The notes: generated by a model not told the origin, from the letters alone. DNA of 64,000 nucleotides from Aminicenans sp964648465 (GCA_964648465.1 CAZYMU010000002.1:62001-126000); one strand, 5' to 3'. Shown: positions 1 to 9,170, counted from the first letter of the stretch. Numbers and translations are program-made.

Positions 1-2
1 GG

Positions 3-1667
3 AAAAATGATTACGTGGCAATGTGGAATTCTATATTTTTTATAAAGAAAATTCCGGTGTTTTATTTTCCTTATTTGAGATATCCTCTAAATAAGGAAAG
101 AGCAACCGGGTTATTAACGCCTCAATTAGGATATTCGGGGATAAAGGGAGTTACTTATTCGCAGAGCTTCTACTGGGCGATAAGAAGGAACATGGATGCT
201 ACCTTAAATTTAAATTATTACTCGGAAAGAGGTTTGGGAGGAGGACTCGAATACCGTTATCTATTTTCTAAAGGAACAGGCGGACAGTTAAACCTGTATT
301 ATTTCAATTTTAAAAACACTCTCGATCAGGAAAAACAGCCTAATGCTTATATCTTTCGCTTCAGTCATAACCAACCGCTCCCTCTTAACTTTAAGCTTGT
401 GGCAAATGTTGACTATCAAAGTTCTTTTGATTTTTTAAGACAGTTTGACAACAACTTCAGGCGGGCCGTCGTTTCAAATAGAAGCTCCCAGGTATATCTA
501 TCCAGGGCATGGTCTTATTTTAATCTAAATGCCAGGGCTTCAAGGTTTGAGACTTTTTTCATGAAGGCAAACAACTCAATAATCAGACACTATCTGCCGC
601 AGATAGGGTTTAGTTCTTCCAAAATAAAGATTCTTTACCCCTTATATTTTTCTTTTTCTTCGTCTTTTGCGCGGTGGGAATACGGATGGGAGTCTGATTA
701 TGAAAATAACACGCAGAAACATTCGCAGAGTTTGGCGTTTAATCCAGCATTCACAATCCCTTTTACAGCAGTTCCCTGGTTTACACTGAATTCTTCGATT
801 TCTTCCAATATCAATTATTATTTTCAGAGTTATACACCCAACACTAAAACAGTAGTAGATGATCCGATTTTAACCCACAAACATGCAGTCAACTTTGAAT
901 TTATTGGGCCTGTCTTTTATAGGATTTTCTTAGGGGCCGATAAGACGCCAAGGCTGAAGCATATTATTGAGCCTTCTGTTGTGTACCGCTACGAGACGCC
1001 GGTTGCTTTTTCTGACAGGATTATTACTGCAAGCGGCTACTATTTTCGATATCACAAAGTAACTTACGGCTTAACAAACCGTTTTTTAGTTAAGCAGGAT
1101 AAAATGGCAAAGGAGATTTTTACTCTGGGGATATCACAGACGTATTATCTGCTTCCAGAGGAAAGCCCTTTAAAGCGCTTCCTGGTTGACAATGAAATAC
1201 CACAGTTTACAGATATAAGCAGTTATTTAAGATTTTACCCCAAGCAAAAATTCAGTATTGATGTTTCTGCTGGCTTCAATCCCTATTATAAAACTCTTTC
1301 AAGCGTTCGGATGGGAGCCAACTTTGGGATGCCAAAGGATCCCTTATTTTTAAAGGTAAATTGGTACAAAAGTATCAACCCTTATTATAGTAATATACTA
1401 TATGACCGTCACCAGATAAGCTGTTTTGGTGGGGCAAAGATCCCCCGGCTTTCCATGGAAGCTATGGCTGAAGTGGATTTTAATATTAAGGAGAAAAAGC
1501 TTCTTTATTCTGCTTTTTCTCTGATTTACCATTATCAATGCCTTGATTTTACCGCAGATGTTAGAGTATTTTATTTTCGTGAAAAACCAGAGACGTACTT
1601 CAGAATCTCTATAGGCTTAGGAAACATTGGAAAGACAACAGATTTTCTTGGAGGCTTGGGATTCTGA
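3..1667 (+). CDS. lptD: LPS-assembly protein LptD, C-terminal part (5' end outside window)
   Basis: Outer-membrane beta-barrel that inserts lipopolysaccharide into the outer leaflet. The reading frame is open to the window edge (codons for N-D-Y precede the GTG at 15), so the N-terminal OstA domain lies upstream. The visible part opens with the family-typical stretch IPVFYFPYLRYPL, then TGLLTPQLGYS and QSFYWAIRRNMDATL, followed by about 500 residues of alternating aromatic beta strands. It ends in GGLGF, a typical barrel C-terminus. The next gene starts 37 bp downstream behind its own strong ribosome binding site. LptD agrees with the LPS-core genes further right. Recognition rests on the motif order; the missing half cannot be assessed. 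Confidence 0.88.
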   Translation, partial: KNDYVAMWNSIFFIKKIPVFYFPYLRYPLNKERATGLLTPQLGYSGIKGVTYSQSFYWAIRRNMDATLNLNYYSERGLGGGLEYRYLFSKGTGGQLNLYYFNFKNTLDQEKQPNAYIFRFSHNQPLPLNFKLVANVDYQSSFDFLRQFDNNFRRAVVSNRSSQVYLSRAWSYFNLNARASRFETFFMKANNSIIRHYLPQIGFSSSKIKILYPLYFSFSSSFARWEYGWESDYENNTQKHSQSLAFNPAFTIPFTAVPWFTLNSSISSNINYYFQSYTPNTKTVVDDPILTHKHAVNFEFIGPVFYRIFLGADKTPRLKHIIEPSVVYRYETPVAFSDRIITASGYYFRYHKVTYGLTNRFLVKQDKMAKEIFTLGISQTYYLLPEESPLKRFLVDNEIPQFTDISSYLRFYPKQKFSIDVSAGFNPYYKTLSSVRMGANFGMPKDPLFLKVNWYKSINPYYSNILYDRHQISCFGGAKIPRLSMEAMAEVDFNIKEKKLLYSAFSLIYHYQCLDFTADVRVFYFREKPETYFRISIGLGNIGKTTDFLGGLGF

Positions 1668-1704
1668 AGAACCGGGAGTGATCCCCATTTTTCAAGGAGG
1701 ATAA

Positions 1705-2661
1705 ATGAAAGTATTAATCACTGGGATTACAGGATTTGCAGGAAGCCATCTTGCTGATTACATTCTTGAAAATCATCCTGATGTCAAAGTTTTCGGAGTA
1801 GTGCGCTGGAGAAGCCGCATGGAAAACATACTCCATATTAAGGACAGAATAACGCTTTCTGAGGCAGATTTGAAAGACTTTGTTTCTTTAAAAAAGTGCC
1901 TGGCCGAAATTAAACCTGACCTCATTTTTCATCTTGCGGCTCAGAGCTTTGTTCCCTCCTCCTGGAAATTGCCGGCTGAGACATTTACTATCAATGCAAT
2001 CGGCGAGATCAATCTTTTCGAGTCGGTCCTCAGCCTCGACTTTTCGCCTAAGATTCAGATTGCTGGTTCAAGCGAAGAGTATGGATTAGTCAACTCGGAT
2101 GAGGTTCCAATGAAGGAAACGAACCCATTGCGGCCTCTGAGCCCTTATGCTGTAAGCAAAGTTGCACAGGACTTGCTGGGATACCAGTATTTTAAGAGTT
2201 ATGGATTGAGAGTAGTGAGGACACGGGGATTTAATCATACAGGCCCTCGCAGAGGTGAGGTTTTTATCTGTTCCAGTTTTGCAAAGCAGATTGTTGAGAT
2301 CGAACACGGCAAGAGGGAACCCGTTCTTTATGTAGGCAACCTGGAAGCAAGAAGGGATTTTACGGACGTCCGGGATATTGTACGGGCTTACTGGCTTTCT
2401 CTTGAAAAAGGAAAGGAAGGAGATGTCTACAATATCGGTACAGGAAAGACTTACACAGCGAAAGAAGTTCTAGACATTCTTATTTCTTTAAGCACTGCCG
2501 AGTTTAAGATAGAAGTTGACCCTGAAAGATTAAGGCCTTCTGACGTACCTATCCTTTTATCTGACAGCACGAAATTTAGAAAGATTACAGGATGGGAGCC
2601 GAAGATTCCTTTTCAAAAGTCACTTCAAGATTTACTTGACTACTGGAGGGAAAGGGTTTGA
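1705..2661 (+). CDS. GDP-mannose 4,6-dehydratase-like SDR
   Basis: Extended short-chain dehydrogenase/reductase acting on a nucleotide sugar, most like short Gmd proteins that make GDP-4-keto-6-deoxymannose. The Rossmann motif TGITGFAGSHL is at residues 6-16. VVRWRS (about residue 32) resembles the NADP-binding RRSS of Gmd. Catalytic S-S-E-E-Y is followed by YAVSK, and the substrate-side NHTGPRRG is present. It has 318 residues, normal for the family. The start has an AAGGAGG ribosome binding site 5 nt upstream. The following SDR overlaps its stop codon, so the pair is probably translationally coupled and carries out consecutive steps to a deoxysugar for surface glycan. The exact nucleotide (GDP or another) cannot be settled from sequence. 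Confidence 0.8.
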   Translation: MKVLITGITGFAGSHLADYILENHPDVKVFGVVRWRSRMENILHIKDRITLSEADLKDFVSLKKCLAEIKPDLIFHLAAQSFVPSSWKLPAETFTINAIGEINLFESVLSLDFSPKIQIAGSSEEYGLVNSDEVPMKETNPLRPLSPYAVSKVAQDLLGYQYFKSYGLRVVRTRGFNHTGPRRGEVFICSSFAKQIVEIEHGKREPVLYVGNLEARRDFTDVRDIVRAYWLSLEKGKEGDVYNIGTGKTYTAKEVLDILISLSTAEFKIEVDPERLRPSDVPILLSDSTKFRKITGWEPKIPFQKSLQDLLDYWRERV

Positions 2662-3617
2662 ATCTAAAAGTTTTTATCAGCGGGGCAACAGGGTTTGTAG
2701 GACGCCATCTCATCTCCCGGCTGAATTCCCCTCAGTACACTATTTACGGCAGCTCTTTTCCCGAGAAGCCGGAAGTTTTTGAGGGACTTGGGGGAAGGGA
2801 GATTTTTCACCTGGATATAAGAGCCGAAGAAGACATCTTTGAGGTCATAAGAAAAGTCCAGCCTGACTGGGTTTTTCATCTTGCGGCCATATCTAACGTT
2901 AAGCATTCCTGGGAGGAGCGCAGAGAAACTCTCGAGACAAACATCATGGGAACTCTTAACCTGTTCGAAGCTGTAAGAAAACATGCTCAGAAAGCGAGAG
3001 TTCTTTTTGTCAGCTCTTCTGACGTTTACGGGATTATATCACCGGGGGAAAGAGTTTTGAAAGAGGAAGATGACACCCGGGCTGTAAATCCTTATGCATT
3101 AACGAAGATTGGCGGAGAAATATTGAGCAAGTTCTATTGGGAAATTGAAAAGCTTGATGTCTTAATAGTGAGGTCTTTTCCGCATACAGGTCCTGGCCAG
3201 GGGCCTGATTTTGCATGTTCTGATTGGGCGTGTCAGATTGCGCGGATTGAAAAAGGATTAGCTGAGCCTGTGATAAAAGTAGGGAACATCGATATCCAAA
3301 GAGATTATACAGATGTAAGGGATGTGGTCAAAGCATATGTTTCTCTTATGGAAAGAGGGAAAAAAGGGCAGACATATAACATATGTTCAGGAAAAGCTGT
3401 CGCTCTTCGGAAAATACTTGAATTTCTTTGTTCTTTATCTTCTGAGAGTGTTAAGGTTAAGGTTGATTCGCGAAAATTGAGGAAGACAGACATTCCATTT
3501 CTAGTTGGCAACAACCGGAAAATAAGAAGAGAAACATCCTGGGAACCGAAGATACCCCTGGAACAGACCTTAAAGGATTTGCTTGAATACTGGAGGAAAC
3601 GAGAGGGCAGCACTTGA
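2658..3617 (+). CDS. NAD(P)-dependent sugar epimerase/reductase (GDP-6-deoxymannose reductase-like)
   Basis: Second extended SDR, paralogous to the gene before it (shared RRDFTDVRD/QRDYTDVRD and WEPKIP...L.DLL.YWR C-termini). Rossmann motif GATGFVGRHL near residue 9, catalytic SSSDVYG and YALTK, substrate loop HTGPGQGP. It probably performs the reduction or epimerisation following the dehydratase (an Rmd-like role), feeding a deoxyhexose into O-antigen. The start is a TTG overlapping the upstream TGA stop (TTGA), with GGAGGG 7 nt before it; the motif only two residues further in supports this start. Direction of catalysis is inferred from pairing. Confidence 0.75.
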   Translation: MNLKVFISGATGFVGRHLISRLNSPQYTIYGSSFPEKPEVFEGLGGREIFHLDIRAEEDIFEVIRKVQPDWVFHLAAISNVKHSWEERRETLETNIMGTLNLFEAVRKHAQKARVLFVSSSDVYGIISPGERVLKEEDDTRAVNPYALTKIGGEILSKFYWEIEKLDVLIVRSFPHTGPGQGPDFACSDWACQIARIEKGLAEPVIKVGNIDIQRDYTDVRDVVKAYVSLMERGKKGQTYNICSGKAVALRKILEFLCSLSSESVKVKVDSRKLRKTDIPFLVGNNRKIRRETSWEPKIPLEQTLKDLLEYWRKREGST

Positions 3618-3666
3618 GGCAGTCGTAAGATTCTATAAAGTTCAAGATTGAAAATATTTTCAGATT

Positions 3667-4641
3667 CTACTTCTGGGGAAATAAAACTTCGATGAGTTCT
3701 CCGGTTGTAACTGTGGCTGTCCCGATTTTTCCTACTGCGATGCCAGCAGCAGTATTGGCAATTACTGCGGCTTCCTGAATCGAAGCACCCGAGAGAAGCG
3801 CAAGGCAAGCAGAAGCAATCACTGTATCCCCTGCTCCAGTGACGTCATAGACTTGCCTGGCTATAGTCGGAATGTGGAAGGGCATTTTTCCCCTTTCAAA
3901 TACACTTAGCCCAAGTTCGCCCCTTTTGAGCATGAGATATTTTGCTTCAATTTGAGAGAGTATTTTCTGACCTGCATTTTCAACTTGAGTATCAGTAATG
4001 CATGGATGATGGACAATTTTTTCTGCTTCAATGTGATTGGGATTGATGAGGGTTACAGGTGAAAAGGAGAAGAAATTTTCGACTTTTGGGTCTACAAAGA
4101 CAGGAATTTCATTTTTCCGGGCGTAAGGTAGAATTTTGTCCATGAGGGATTTTGAAAGAATTCCTTTATTGTAGTCTGAGATAAGAATTCCATCGTATTT
4201 TTCTTGCTGGATGAAGTTAAATATTTGTTTTTCAATTTGGGAAGAGATTGGATTCTTTTTTTCCTGGTCTACTCTGACAACTTGTTGCTGGTGAGCAATG
4301 ATTCGTGTTTTTACAGTAGTGGGCCTGGTAGAGTCGGTAAATATGCCATGATTATTGGAAGTTACGTTTCTAACCCATTCTCCATCCTGATCTTTTCCAA
4401 CTACTCCCACAAGAATAGAAAGGGCTCCGAGGCTTTCCAGGTTGCGGCTTACATTGCCTGCACCTCCAAGGCAGTATGTATCTTTTTTTACCTCAACAAC
4501 TGGCACAGGAGCTTCGGGAGAGATGCGAACGACATTACCCCATAAGTATTTGTCAAGCATAAGGTCTCCCAAGACAAGAACTCTTTTATCGTTAAAATTG
4601 TCAGTAATAGCTTTTATCTTTTTAAGGTCAACTCCTTTCAT
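3667..4641 (-). CDS. rfaE1: D-glycero-beta-D-manno-heptose-7-phosphate kinase (RfaE1/HldE N-domain)
   Basis: PfkB/ribokinase-fold kinase that makes heptose-1,7-bisphosphate for ADP-heptose, the LPS inner-core donor. VLVLGDLMLDKYLWG and RISPEAPVPVVEV are the signature of HldE domain 1. GGAGNVSRNL follows, and the PfkB anion-hole motif VTGAGDTVIA is near the C-terminus. About 324 residues, so only the kinase half: the nucleotidyltransferase domain fused in E. coli HldE is absent and must be a separate gene elsewhere. I chose the ATG at 4641 because it has a GGAGGAAA ribosome binding site and forms an ATGA overlap with the PHP gene stop; a longer upstream frame is less likely. Last gene of the O-antigen ligase-PHP-kinase set. 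Confidence 0.88.
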   Translation of the reverse strand: MKGVDLKKIKAITDNFNDKRVLVLGDLMLDKYLWGNVVRISPEAPVPVVEVKKDTYCLGGAGNVSRNLESLGALSILVGVVGKDQDGEWVRNVTSNNHGIFTDSTRPTTVKTRIIAHQQQVVRVDQEKKNPISSQIEKQIFNFIQQEKYDGILISDYNKGILSKSLMDKILPYARKNEIPVFVDPKVENFFSFSPVTLINPNHIEAEKIVHHPCITDTQVENAGQKILSQIEAKYLMLKRGELGLSVFERGKMPFHIPTIARQVYDVTGAGDTVIASACLALLSGASIQEAAVIANTAAGIAVGKIGTATVTTGELIEVLFPQK

Positions 4642-5804
4642 TGTTTTTCCTCCGTTAGAAAAATAGGATTGGAAACAATCCATGGGACTTTTTTATTCAG
4701 TGGGGTTCTTTCCTTGAGGTAGACTTCGACCCTGTAAACGCCTGGCTGTGTCGCCTTATATGACAGCATTTCTTCTCGCGAATGATGAATTGTATTTCCG
4801 TTGTGAATGAGAAAAGCTTCCTTAGCAAAAGGAAATGGAGTTTTAATATAGAGAGTGGTGACAGAATCAAGCGAAGTTGTTCCTCCCATTGGGATCTTTT
4901 TTTTGCCTTTTTCAGCCCAAAACCGGAATCCATCTGCTTGAGCAGCAGAGTCCACAGCATTGTAAAAATTTCCGTGTTTCAAAAGGTCATAAATCTGTCG
5001 TTTGGCAGTTTCAAAGTCCGCTGAAAGAGGTTTTTTGAGGGGGAGATGAAGCCTGAGGAGGAAGAATAGAGACCTGTAAAGAAGGTGGGCATCCACGCTA
5101 AAATAGCCGTAAATCGGGTGCAGCTTGTTGAGTGCATCCCATTTTTTTAGATTTTTTTCCGGTCGGACCAGTATTTTTAGAAGAGCATATTGAGGTTTTA
5201 TGAATAAGGCAGGCATATGAGGCAGGGAACGGATAAAGTCTTTTTTCAGCATACTGTCGGCATTTATTATTTCAATTCCTGAATAGTCGATAAACTTGCC
5301 CCACGACCAGCTAACTTTTGAGTAAGGATGAGCTATTATGGTAAATCCATGTAAAGCTTTTATTTGATAAACAGATTCCTCTGCATTTTGAGAAAAAGAA
5401 TGCGAAGGAGTCTTGAAATCCAGTGCAACAAGATGGCCTCTGCTTATAGAAAGCTCGGATCCGGAAAGCACAAGTACTCCTTTTTTCCAGCCCTGGCAGG
5501 CAAGTGCCTCGAAATTTGGTTCTCCATGGTCCGTAAGAATAATGAAATCGAGTGAGGCTGATGAGGCAAGTGCTGCGATTTCTTCGATATTTTTTCTCCC
5601 ATCTGAAAAGGTAGAGTGCATATGATAAGCCCCTTCTACTTCCCGGAGAGATACATCTTGAGAGGATGGTTTGTATGTTTTAAACCTGAAGAGGTTAAAG
5701 CTCAGCCACAGGGAATAAATCAGAAATATACCCAGCAGGATGTACAGGAATGATAGAACTAAACGTTGTGCTTTTGAACGAGGTGCCTTTTTATTTCTCT
5801 TCAT
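4638..5804 (-). CDS. Membrane-anchored PHP-domain metal-dependent phosphoesterase
   Basis: PHP-fold hydrolase with a complete-looking metal site: H61-x-H63, D68, D92-H93-G94, E117 in GSELS, H124, a later IIAHPYS histidine and a D-A-H motif. A single hydrophobic segment (about residues 17-38) after a basic N-terminus predicts a type II anchor with the catalytic domain outside the cytoplasm. The C-terminal ~100 residues look beta-rich. It sits between O-antigen ligase (14-bp overlap at its start) and heptose kinase (ATGA overlap at its stop), suggesting action on a phosphorylated envelope glycan or lipid intermediate. PHP proteins also include histidinol phosphatase and polymerase-associated enzymes; neither fits the anchor. 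Substrate unknown. Confidence 0.75.
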   Translation of the reverse strand: MKRNKKAPRSKAQRLVLSFLYILLGIFLIYSLWLSFNLFRFKTYKPSSQDVSLREVEGAYHMHSTFSDGRKNIEEIAALASSASLDFIILTDHGEPNFEALACQGWKKGVLVLSGSELSISRGHLVALDFKTPSHSFSQNAEESVYQIKALHGFTIIAHPYSKVSWSWGKFIDYSGIEIINADSMLKKDFIRSLPHMPALFIKPQYALLKILVRPEKNLKKWDALNKLHPIYGYFSVDAHLLYRSLFFLLRLHLPLKKPLSADFETAKRQIYDLLKHGNFYNAVDSAAQADGFRFWAEKGKKKIPMGGTTSLDSVTTLYIKTPFPFAKEAFLIHNGNTIHHSREEMLSYKATQPGVYRVEVYLKERTPLNKKVPWIVSNPIFLTEEKQ

Positions 5805-6978
5805 TAATCTGAGTTTTATTTTTAAGGATACGTTCCAGAGTGAAAGGAACAGCCATCATATAGAGAAAAAGCGAAGTAATTTCTGAGTCTCCGAAATTGT
5901 ATTCAAATATGCCTGCTGTTATGAGTGCTAAGAGTGCGGCCAGAGAAGCCGCGGCAAAGGGGAAGACAGAGGAATCTTTGGGTTTGATAAGCTTGATAAG
6001 TGAAATAAATATCCAGATTACGAATACAAGCCAGGCAAGCAGTGTTGGAATCCCCCTTTCTGCTGCGATTTGAATGAAGTTGTTGTGAAGATGAACATTC
6101 CTCTTCGCCTCTTCGGAAAGGCCGTATTCAGGATTTTGGAATACCATGTCCACTGTGTCTGGACCTGTACCAAAGAGAGGGAAATCCTTGATTATTTTAA
6201 TCCCGGCATGTAAATATTCGATTCTCTGCGTGTTGGAATAGCCATTCAAGCTGAAGATGCTGAGGGCTCTCTTTTTTACGTCCCGGGGGCTTAGAAGAAA
6301 AATTAGTCCCACAGCGAGGGGAATGATGATTAAAGCTTTAGGTTTGTAAAGAAAAAGGAGCACGAGTGAAGCGACAATGATTCCAATCCAGGCACATCTT
6401 GTTAGAGTAAATATTAGTGCGATAGTGGAAAGGAGAAATCCCAATCCCCAGAGGAACCTTACCCTGTTGCGGTAAAACAGAAACATACTCAAAGCCATAG
6501 TGCTGAAGAGAAGCAGAAGGCCGGCCTGTGTCATGTAATGTCCCATAAATCCTGCCACTCTTTCTCCCGGCGAGGCCTTAAATATGAAATAGAAAATAGA
6601 ACAGAGAATAGTAATATATCCCGAAGCCAGAAGAGCCAGGCTGGCATTTTTAATATCTTTTTCCCTGCTAAATCCAGTGTAGACCATTGGGATTATAAGG
6701 AAAAGGAGGAGCTCCCTGCAGTCTTTTAAACTGACCTCAGGATTAACCGATAAAAAGGAAGAAATAAGTGAAAGGATGCAGTAAACGGCCATGGCCCAGA
6801 AGAAAGGGGGCACAAGAAATTTTTGTTTTTTAGTTAAGAGTAGGATGAGCCAGCAAAGAAGAGAGATGGAAAGAATAATCTGACTTATGCTTATGGATAT
6901 CATTGAAAAAAGCAGATAGAACATAAGGGTTACCGGGAGAACGGCTAAAATTTTTATTTGGTGGCTTTTTACACTCAT
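5791..6978 (-). CDS. O-antigen ligase family protein (WaaL-like)
   Basis: Polytopic membrane protein with about ten hydrophobic segments and a large periplasmic loop carrying VHLHNNFIQIAAERG, the conserved H-x-x-x-Q region of the Wzy_C/WaaL family. The family joins O-polysaccharide to lipid A-core or polymerises repeat units at the periplasmic face. Conserved arginines are seen in FTLTRCAW. The start at the ATG in front of S-V-K-S-H is chosen because the only longer alternative begins at a TTG (7020) with no ribosome binding site. This ATG also lacks one; a weak TTGACC-N16-TACTAT promoter would end 5 nt upstream. Overlaps the PHP gene by 14 bp. Ligase versus polymerase cannot be separated by sequence alone. 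Confidence 0.78.
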   Translation of the reverse strand: MSVKSHQIKILAVLPVTLMFYLLFSMISISISQIILSISLLCWLILLLTKKQKFLVPPFFWAMAVYCILSLISSFLSVNPEVSLKDCRELLLFLIIPMVYTGFSREKDIKNASLALLASGYITILCSIFYFIFKASPGERVAGFMGHYMTQAGLLLLFSTMALSMFLFYRNRVRFLWGLGFLLSTIALIFTLTRCAWIGIIVASLVLLFLYKPKALIIIPLAVGLIFLLSPRDVKKRALSIFSLNGYSNTQRIEYLHAGIKIIKDFPLFGTGPDTVDMVFQNPEYGLSEEAKRNVHLHNNFIQIAAERGIPTLLAWLVFVIWIFISLIKLIKPKDSSVFPFAAASLAALLALITAGIFEYNFGDSEITSLFLYMMAVPFTLERILKNKTQINEEK

Positions 6979-7064
6979 TATGAATAGTAGGATAATATAA
7001 TAGAAGGTCAAAAAGTTCAAATAGCAAATAATCAGGATGGATTCAACTTGTATTCCAATTTAAT

Positions 7065-8114
7065 TTATTGAAGAAAAGTAAGGCAGGCTTGATAAACTTC
7101 TTCAGGAGTGATGTTTCTTAGGCACCTGAAATCTCCGTAAATACAGTGTCTTTGTTTGCAGGGGCGGCATTCAAACTCCTTTTCAATTATAAATGCATTT
7201 GCCTGCCATGGGGCGAAATTGGCAGGGAGAGTAGGTCCAAAATAAGCCACTATAGGAGTAGAAGTAGATGCTGCAATGTGCATAGGGCCGGAGTCAGGGC
7301 CTACAAACAGGGATGAACAGGATATGAGCTCTTTTAATTCCCTTAGATTAATCCTGTCGACAAGGGAGAAAAGAGGCACAGCGCTTTCTTTCAATATTTT
7401 TTCTCCAGCAATTTTATCTTCACGAGCACCTACCAGGATAATCTTTACATTTGGAAATTCAGACAAGAGATGAACTAATTTGATTATATTGTCTGTTCCC
7501 CAGTCGCGAAATTTGTTCCCGGCGCTTATGTGTACTATTATGACCCTGGATTTGTTGAGATTGTTTTTAGATAGGAATGCTTTTACTCTTTTCATTTCTG
7601 CTTCTTGAGCTTTTGGGAGAAATGACGGTGGAGAAGAGGTGGTTGTAATCCCCAGGGCTTTGACAAGGTTGATGTGGTTTTCAACGCTGTGAAAAGTGCC
7701 TTTTTTGGGTTTGCGGGGGAGCTTGATGTCATAGATAAAATTCTTGTATTTTATTCTGTATCCGATTTTTAACTTTGCTTTGGAAAATAGAGTTATAAGA
7801 GATGCTGTCGGCCCTCCGTGAAAGTCGATAACCACATCATACTTTTCTTGTCGGACCTTGCGGATATGTTTTATGAATTCTTGTGTGCTTAAATTCTTTG
7901 GTAATATGATGACTTTGGATAGAGCAGGGTTTCCCTCGACGAGTTCCTTGTATGGTTCTTCTATGATGTATGAAATAGCGGCTTGGGGAAAGCTTTCTTT
8001 TAGTACCGAGACTGCAGGGGTAGTCATGACGACGTCTCCGATTCGTCTCAGCCTTATAAGAAGAACTTTTTTTATTGAGGACGGATCAATCCTTAGTTGC
8101 TCTGTCTGGTTCAA
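7065..8114 (-). CDS. Glycosyltransferase family 9 (heptosyltransferase-like)
   Basis: GT-B fold heptosyltransferase that adds heptose from ADP-heptose to the LPS core at the inner membrane. Near the N-terminus is KKVLLIRLRRIGDVVMTTP, and in the C-terminal domain VGPDSGPMHIAAS, the GT9 nucleotide-sugar motif. Downstream is the Cys-rich C-R-P-C...C...C tail found in many family members. About 350 residues, full length. The start is uncertain: a TTG at 8114 has CGAGG 7 nt upstream, a TTG at 8129 has none, and the first strand of the fold begins about 15 residues later. The gene overlaps the 3' end of the Trm112-like gene. Its presence fits the heptose kinase. Confidence 0.83.
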   Translation of the reverse strand: MNQTEQLRIDPSSIKKVLLIRLRRIGDVVMTTPAVSVLKESFPQAAISYIIEEPYKELVEGNPALSKVIILPKNLSTQEFIKHIRKVRQEKYDVVIDFHGGPTASLITLFSKAKLKIGYRIKYKNFIYDIKLPRKPKKGTFHSVENHINLVKALGITTTSSPPSFLPKAQEAEMKRVKAFLSKNNLNKSRVIIVHISAGNKFRDWGTDNIIKLVHLLSEFPNVKIILVGAREDKIAGEKILKESAVPLFSLVDRINLRELKELISCSSLFVGPDSGPMHIAASTSTPIVAYFGPTLPANFAPWQANAFIIEKEFECRPCKQRHCIYGDFRCLRNITPEEVYQACLTFLQ

Positions 8115-8274
8115 TGGTTGCCTCGTCAATGAGCATAACCGGGATGTCGTCTTTTATAGGGTACACACGAGAGCATTTTACGCACTTAAGGCCTTTCTCA
8201 TCGGCTGTAAGTTTGACATCTGCCTTGCATATTGGGCAGGCAAGGATTGCAAGAAGCTGGGGGTCTATTGTCAT
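8086..8274 (-). CDS. Trm112/UPF0434 family small Zn-ribbon protein
   Basis: A 62-residue protein with the family layout: LLAILACPICKADV near the N-terminus, KCVKCSRVYPIKDDIPVML in the middle. Two CxxC pairs can bind one zinc. The family includes YcaR, often beside lipid A and KDO genes in proteobacteria, and the eukaryotic methyltransferase activator Trm112. Start at 8274 is set by GAGGAGG 8 nt upstream; a longer frame to 8298 has no such site. Its stop lies inside the heptosyltransferase start region, so the two are co-translated. Role here unknown; the neighbourhood favours an envelope link. Confidence 0.8.
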   Translation of the reverse strand: MTIDPQLLAILACPICKADVKLTADEKGLKCVKCSRVYPIKDDIPVMLIDEATIEPDRATKD

Positions 8275-8359
8275 CTTTTTTCTCCTCCTCAATATCATAT
8301 AAATTATTTGCTAGCCAGTCAATATTTTGCTCTGTTAGTAAATAGCAGATGGTTTTTCG

Positions 8360-8388
8360 TTGACACCAAATGAGGGCTGTGGTATTAG
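8360..8388 (+). promoter_or_regulatory. Candidate sigma70-type promoter of the CDP-alcohol phosphatidyltransferase gene
   Basis: TTGACA at 8360-8365 and TATTAG at 8383-8388 are separated by 17 bp, 27 bp upstream of the ATG, with a GGAGG ribosome binding site between. Confidence 0.5.
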
Positions 8389-8415
8389 TTTCTAGGTAAG
8401 GGAGGAATAAATCCG

Positions 8416-9114
8416 ATGAAAAATCAAGATAATAAAGTTTCCCCTCCTAAGACCCGTATCAACAAGATTATGCTTGGGTCTCTTGAGCGCCCGGCACTAC
8501 ACTGGATGGCAAAACATTTACCATCATGGGTGCTTCCTGACCATCTTTCGCTTGTAGCCATCATTTCTGCCGTGGTTATTTTCATATCCTACTGGTTAGC
8601 GCGTTTTAGCCTGGATTGGCTTTGGCTGGTCAATTTTGCCCTTATAGTGCACTGGGCAGGCGATAGTCTGGATGGAACCCTTGCCAGAGTCCGTCATATT
8701 GAACGCGAACGCTATGGTCTTTTTGTTGACCACAATTGCGATACAATCTCCATGTTCTTAATCTGTGTGGGAATGGGTGTATCCCCCTTGATGGACTTAA
8801 GCATTTCGCTTTTGGTTCTTATCGCCTATTATTCTATGTCCATATTGGTTTATCTTATCTCGATGGCGCGTGGGGTTTTTAAAATTTCCTTTGGTGGGTT
8901 AGGGCCTACCGAAGTAAGACTTGCAATTATTATTGCTAATATCATTATTTGGTGTTTTAAAAACCCTGTAGTTGGAATCGGCAAAATTAACTTGACTATT
9001 TTTAGCTGGATTGGACTTATTGCGGCGATAATTCTGTTGGTAATTTACTTAGTTTCTTTTGAAATCGAACGGAGAAAACTGGCGCGTTTGGATCCGATGC
9101 CAAAGAGAAAATAA
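8416..9114 (+). CDS. CDP-alcohol phosphatidyltransferase family protein
   Basis: Integral membrane enzyme that transfers a phosphatidyl or related group from a CDP-alcohol. The diagnostic metal-binding motif D-x2-D-G-x2-A-R-x9-G-x3-D-x3-D is intact (DSLDGTLAR ... GLFVDHNCD, about residues 77-105). About six hydrophobic segments follow, and the C-terminus is basic. GGAGG precedes the ATG. The gene is divergent from the heptosyltransferase block and convergent with purM. A different paralogue in this window is the serine transferase (pssA), so this one probably makes another head group or inositol/glycerol-type lipid; the substrate cannot be named. Confidence 0.8.
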   Translation: MKNQDNKVSPPKTRINKIMLGSLERPALHWMAKHLPSWVLPDHLSLVAIISAVVIFISYWLARFSLDWLWLVNFALIVHWAGDSLDGTLARVRHIERERYGLFVDHNCDTISMFLICVGMGVSPLMDLSISLLVLIAYYSMSILVYLISMARGVFKISFGGLGPTEVRLAIIIANIIIWCFKNPVVGIGKINLTIFSWIGLIAAIILLVIYLVSFEIERRKLARLDPMPKRK

Positions 9115-9170
9115 GTCTTGGGAGTCAAATCTGTATAACAATTTTATAATTATTATTAAATCTGGATCAT

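Noticed and set aside
3650..3661. GAAAATATTTTC palindrome between convergent genes as a terminator
   Set aside because: All A/T stem, too weak and without a T run on either strand; may be chance in AT-rich sequence.
3305..3808. 167-residue minus-strand frame
   Set aside because: Antisense to the second SDR and overlapping the heptose kinase end; composition is Ser/Arg-rich as expected for a shadow frame.
7858..8373. 171-residue plus-strand frame
   Set aside because: It lies antisense to the heptosyltransferase and Trm112-like genes, has no ribosome binding site and no family-like motif.
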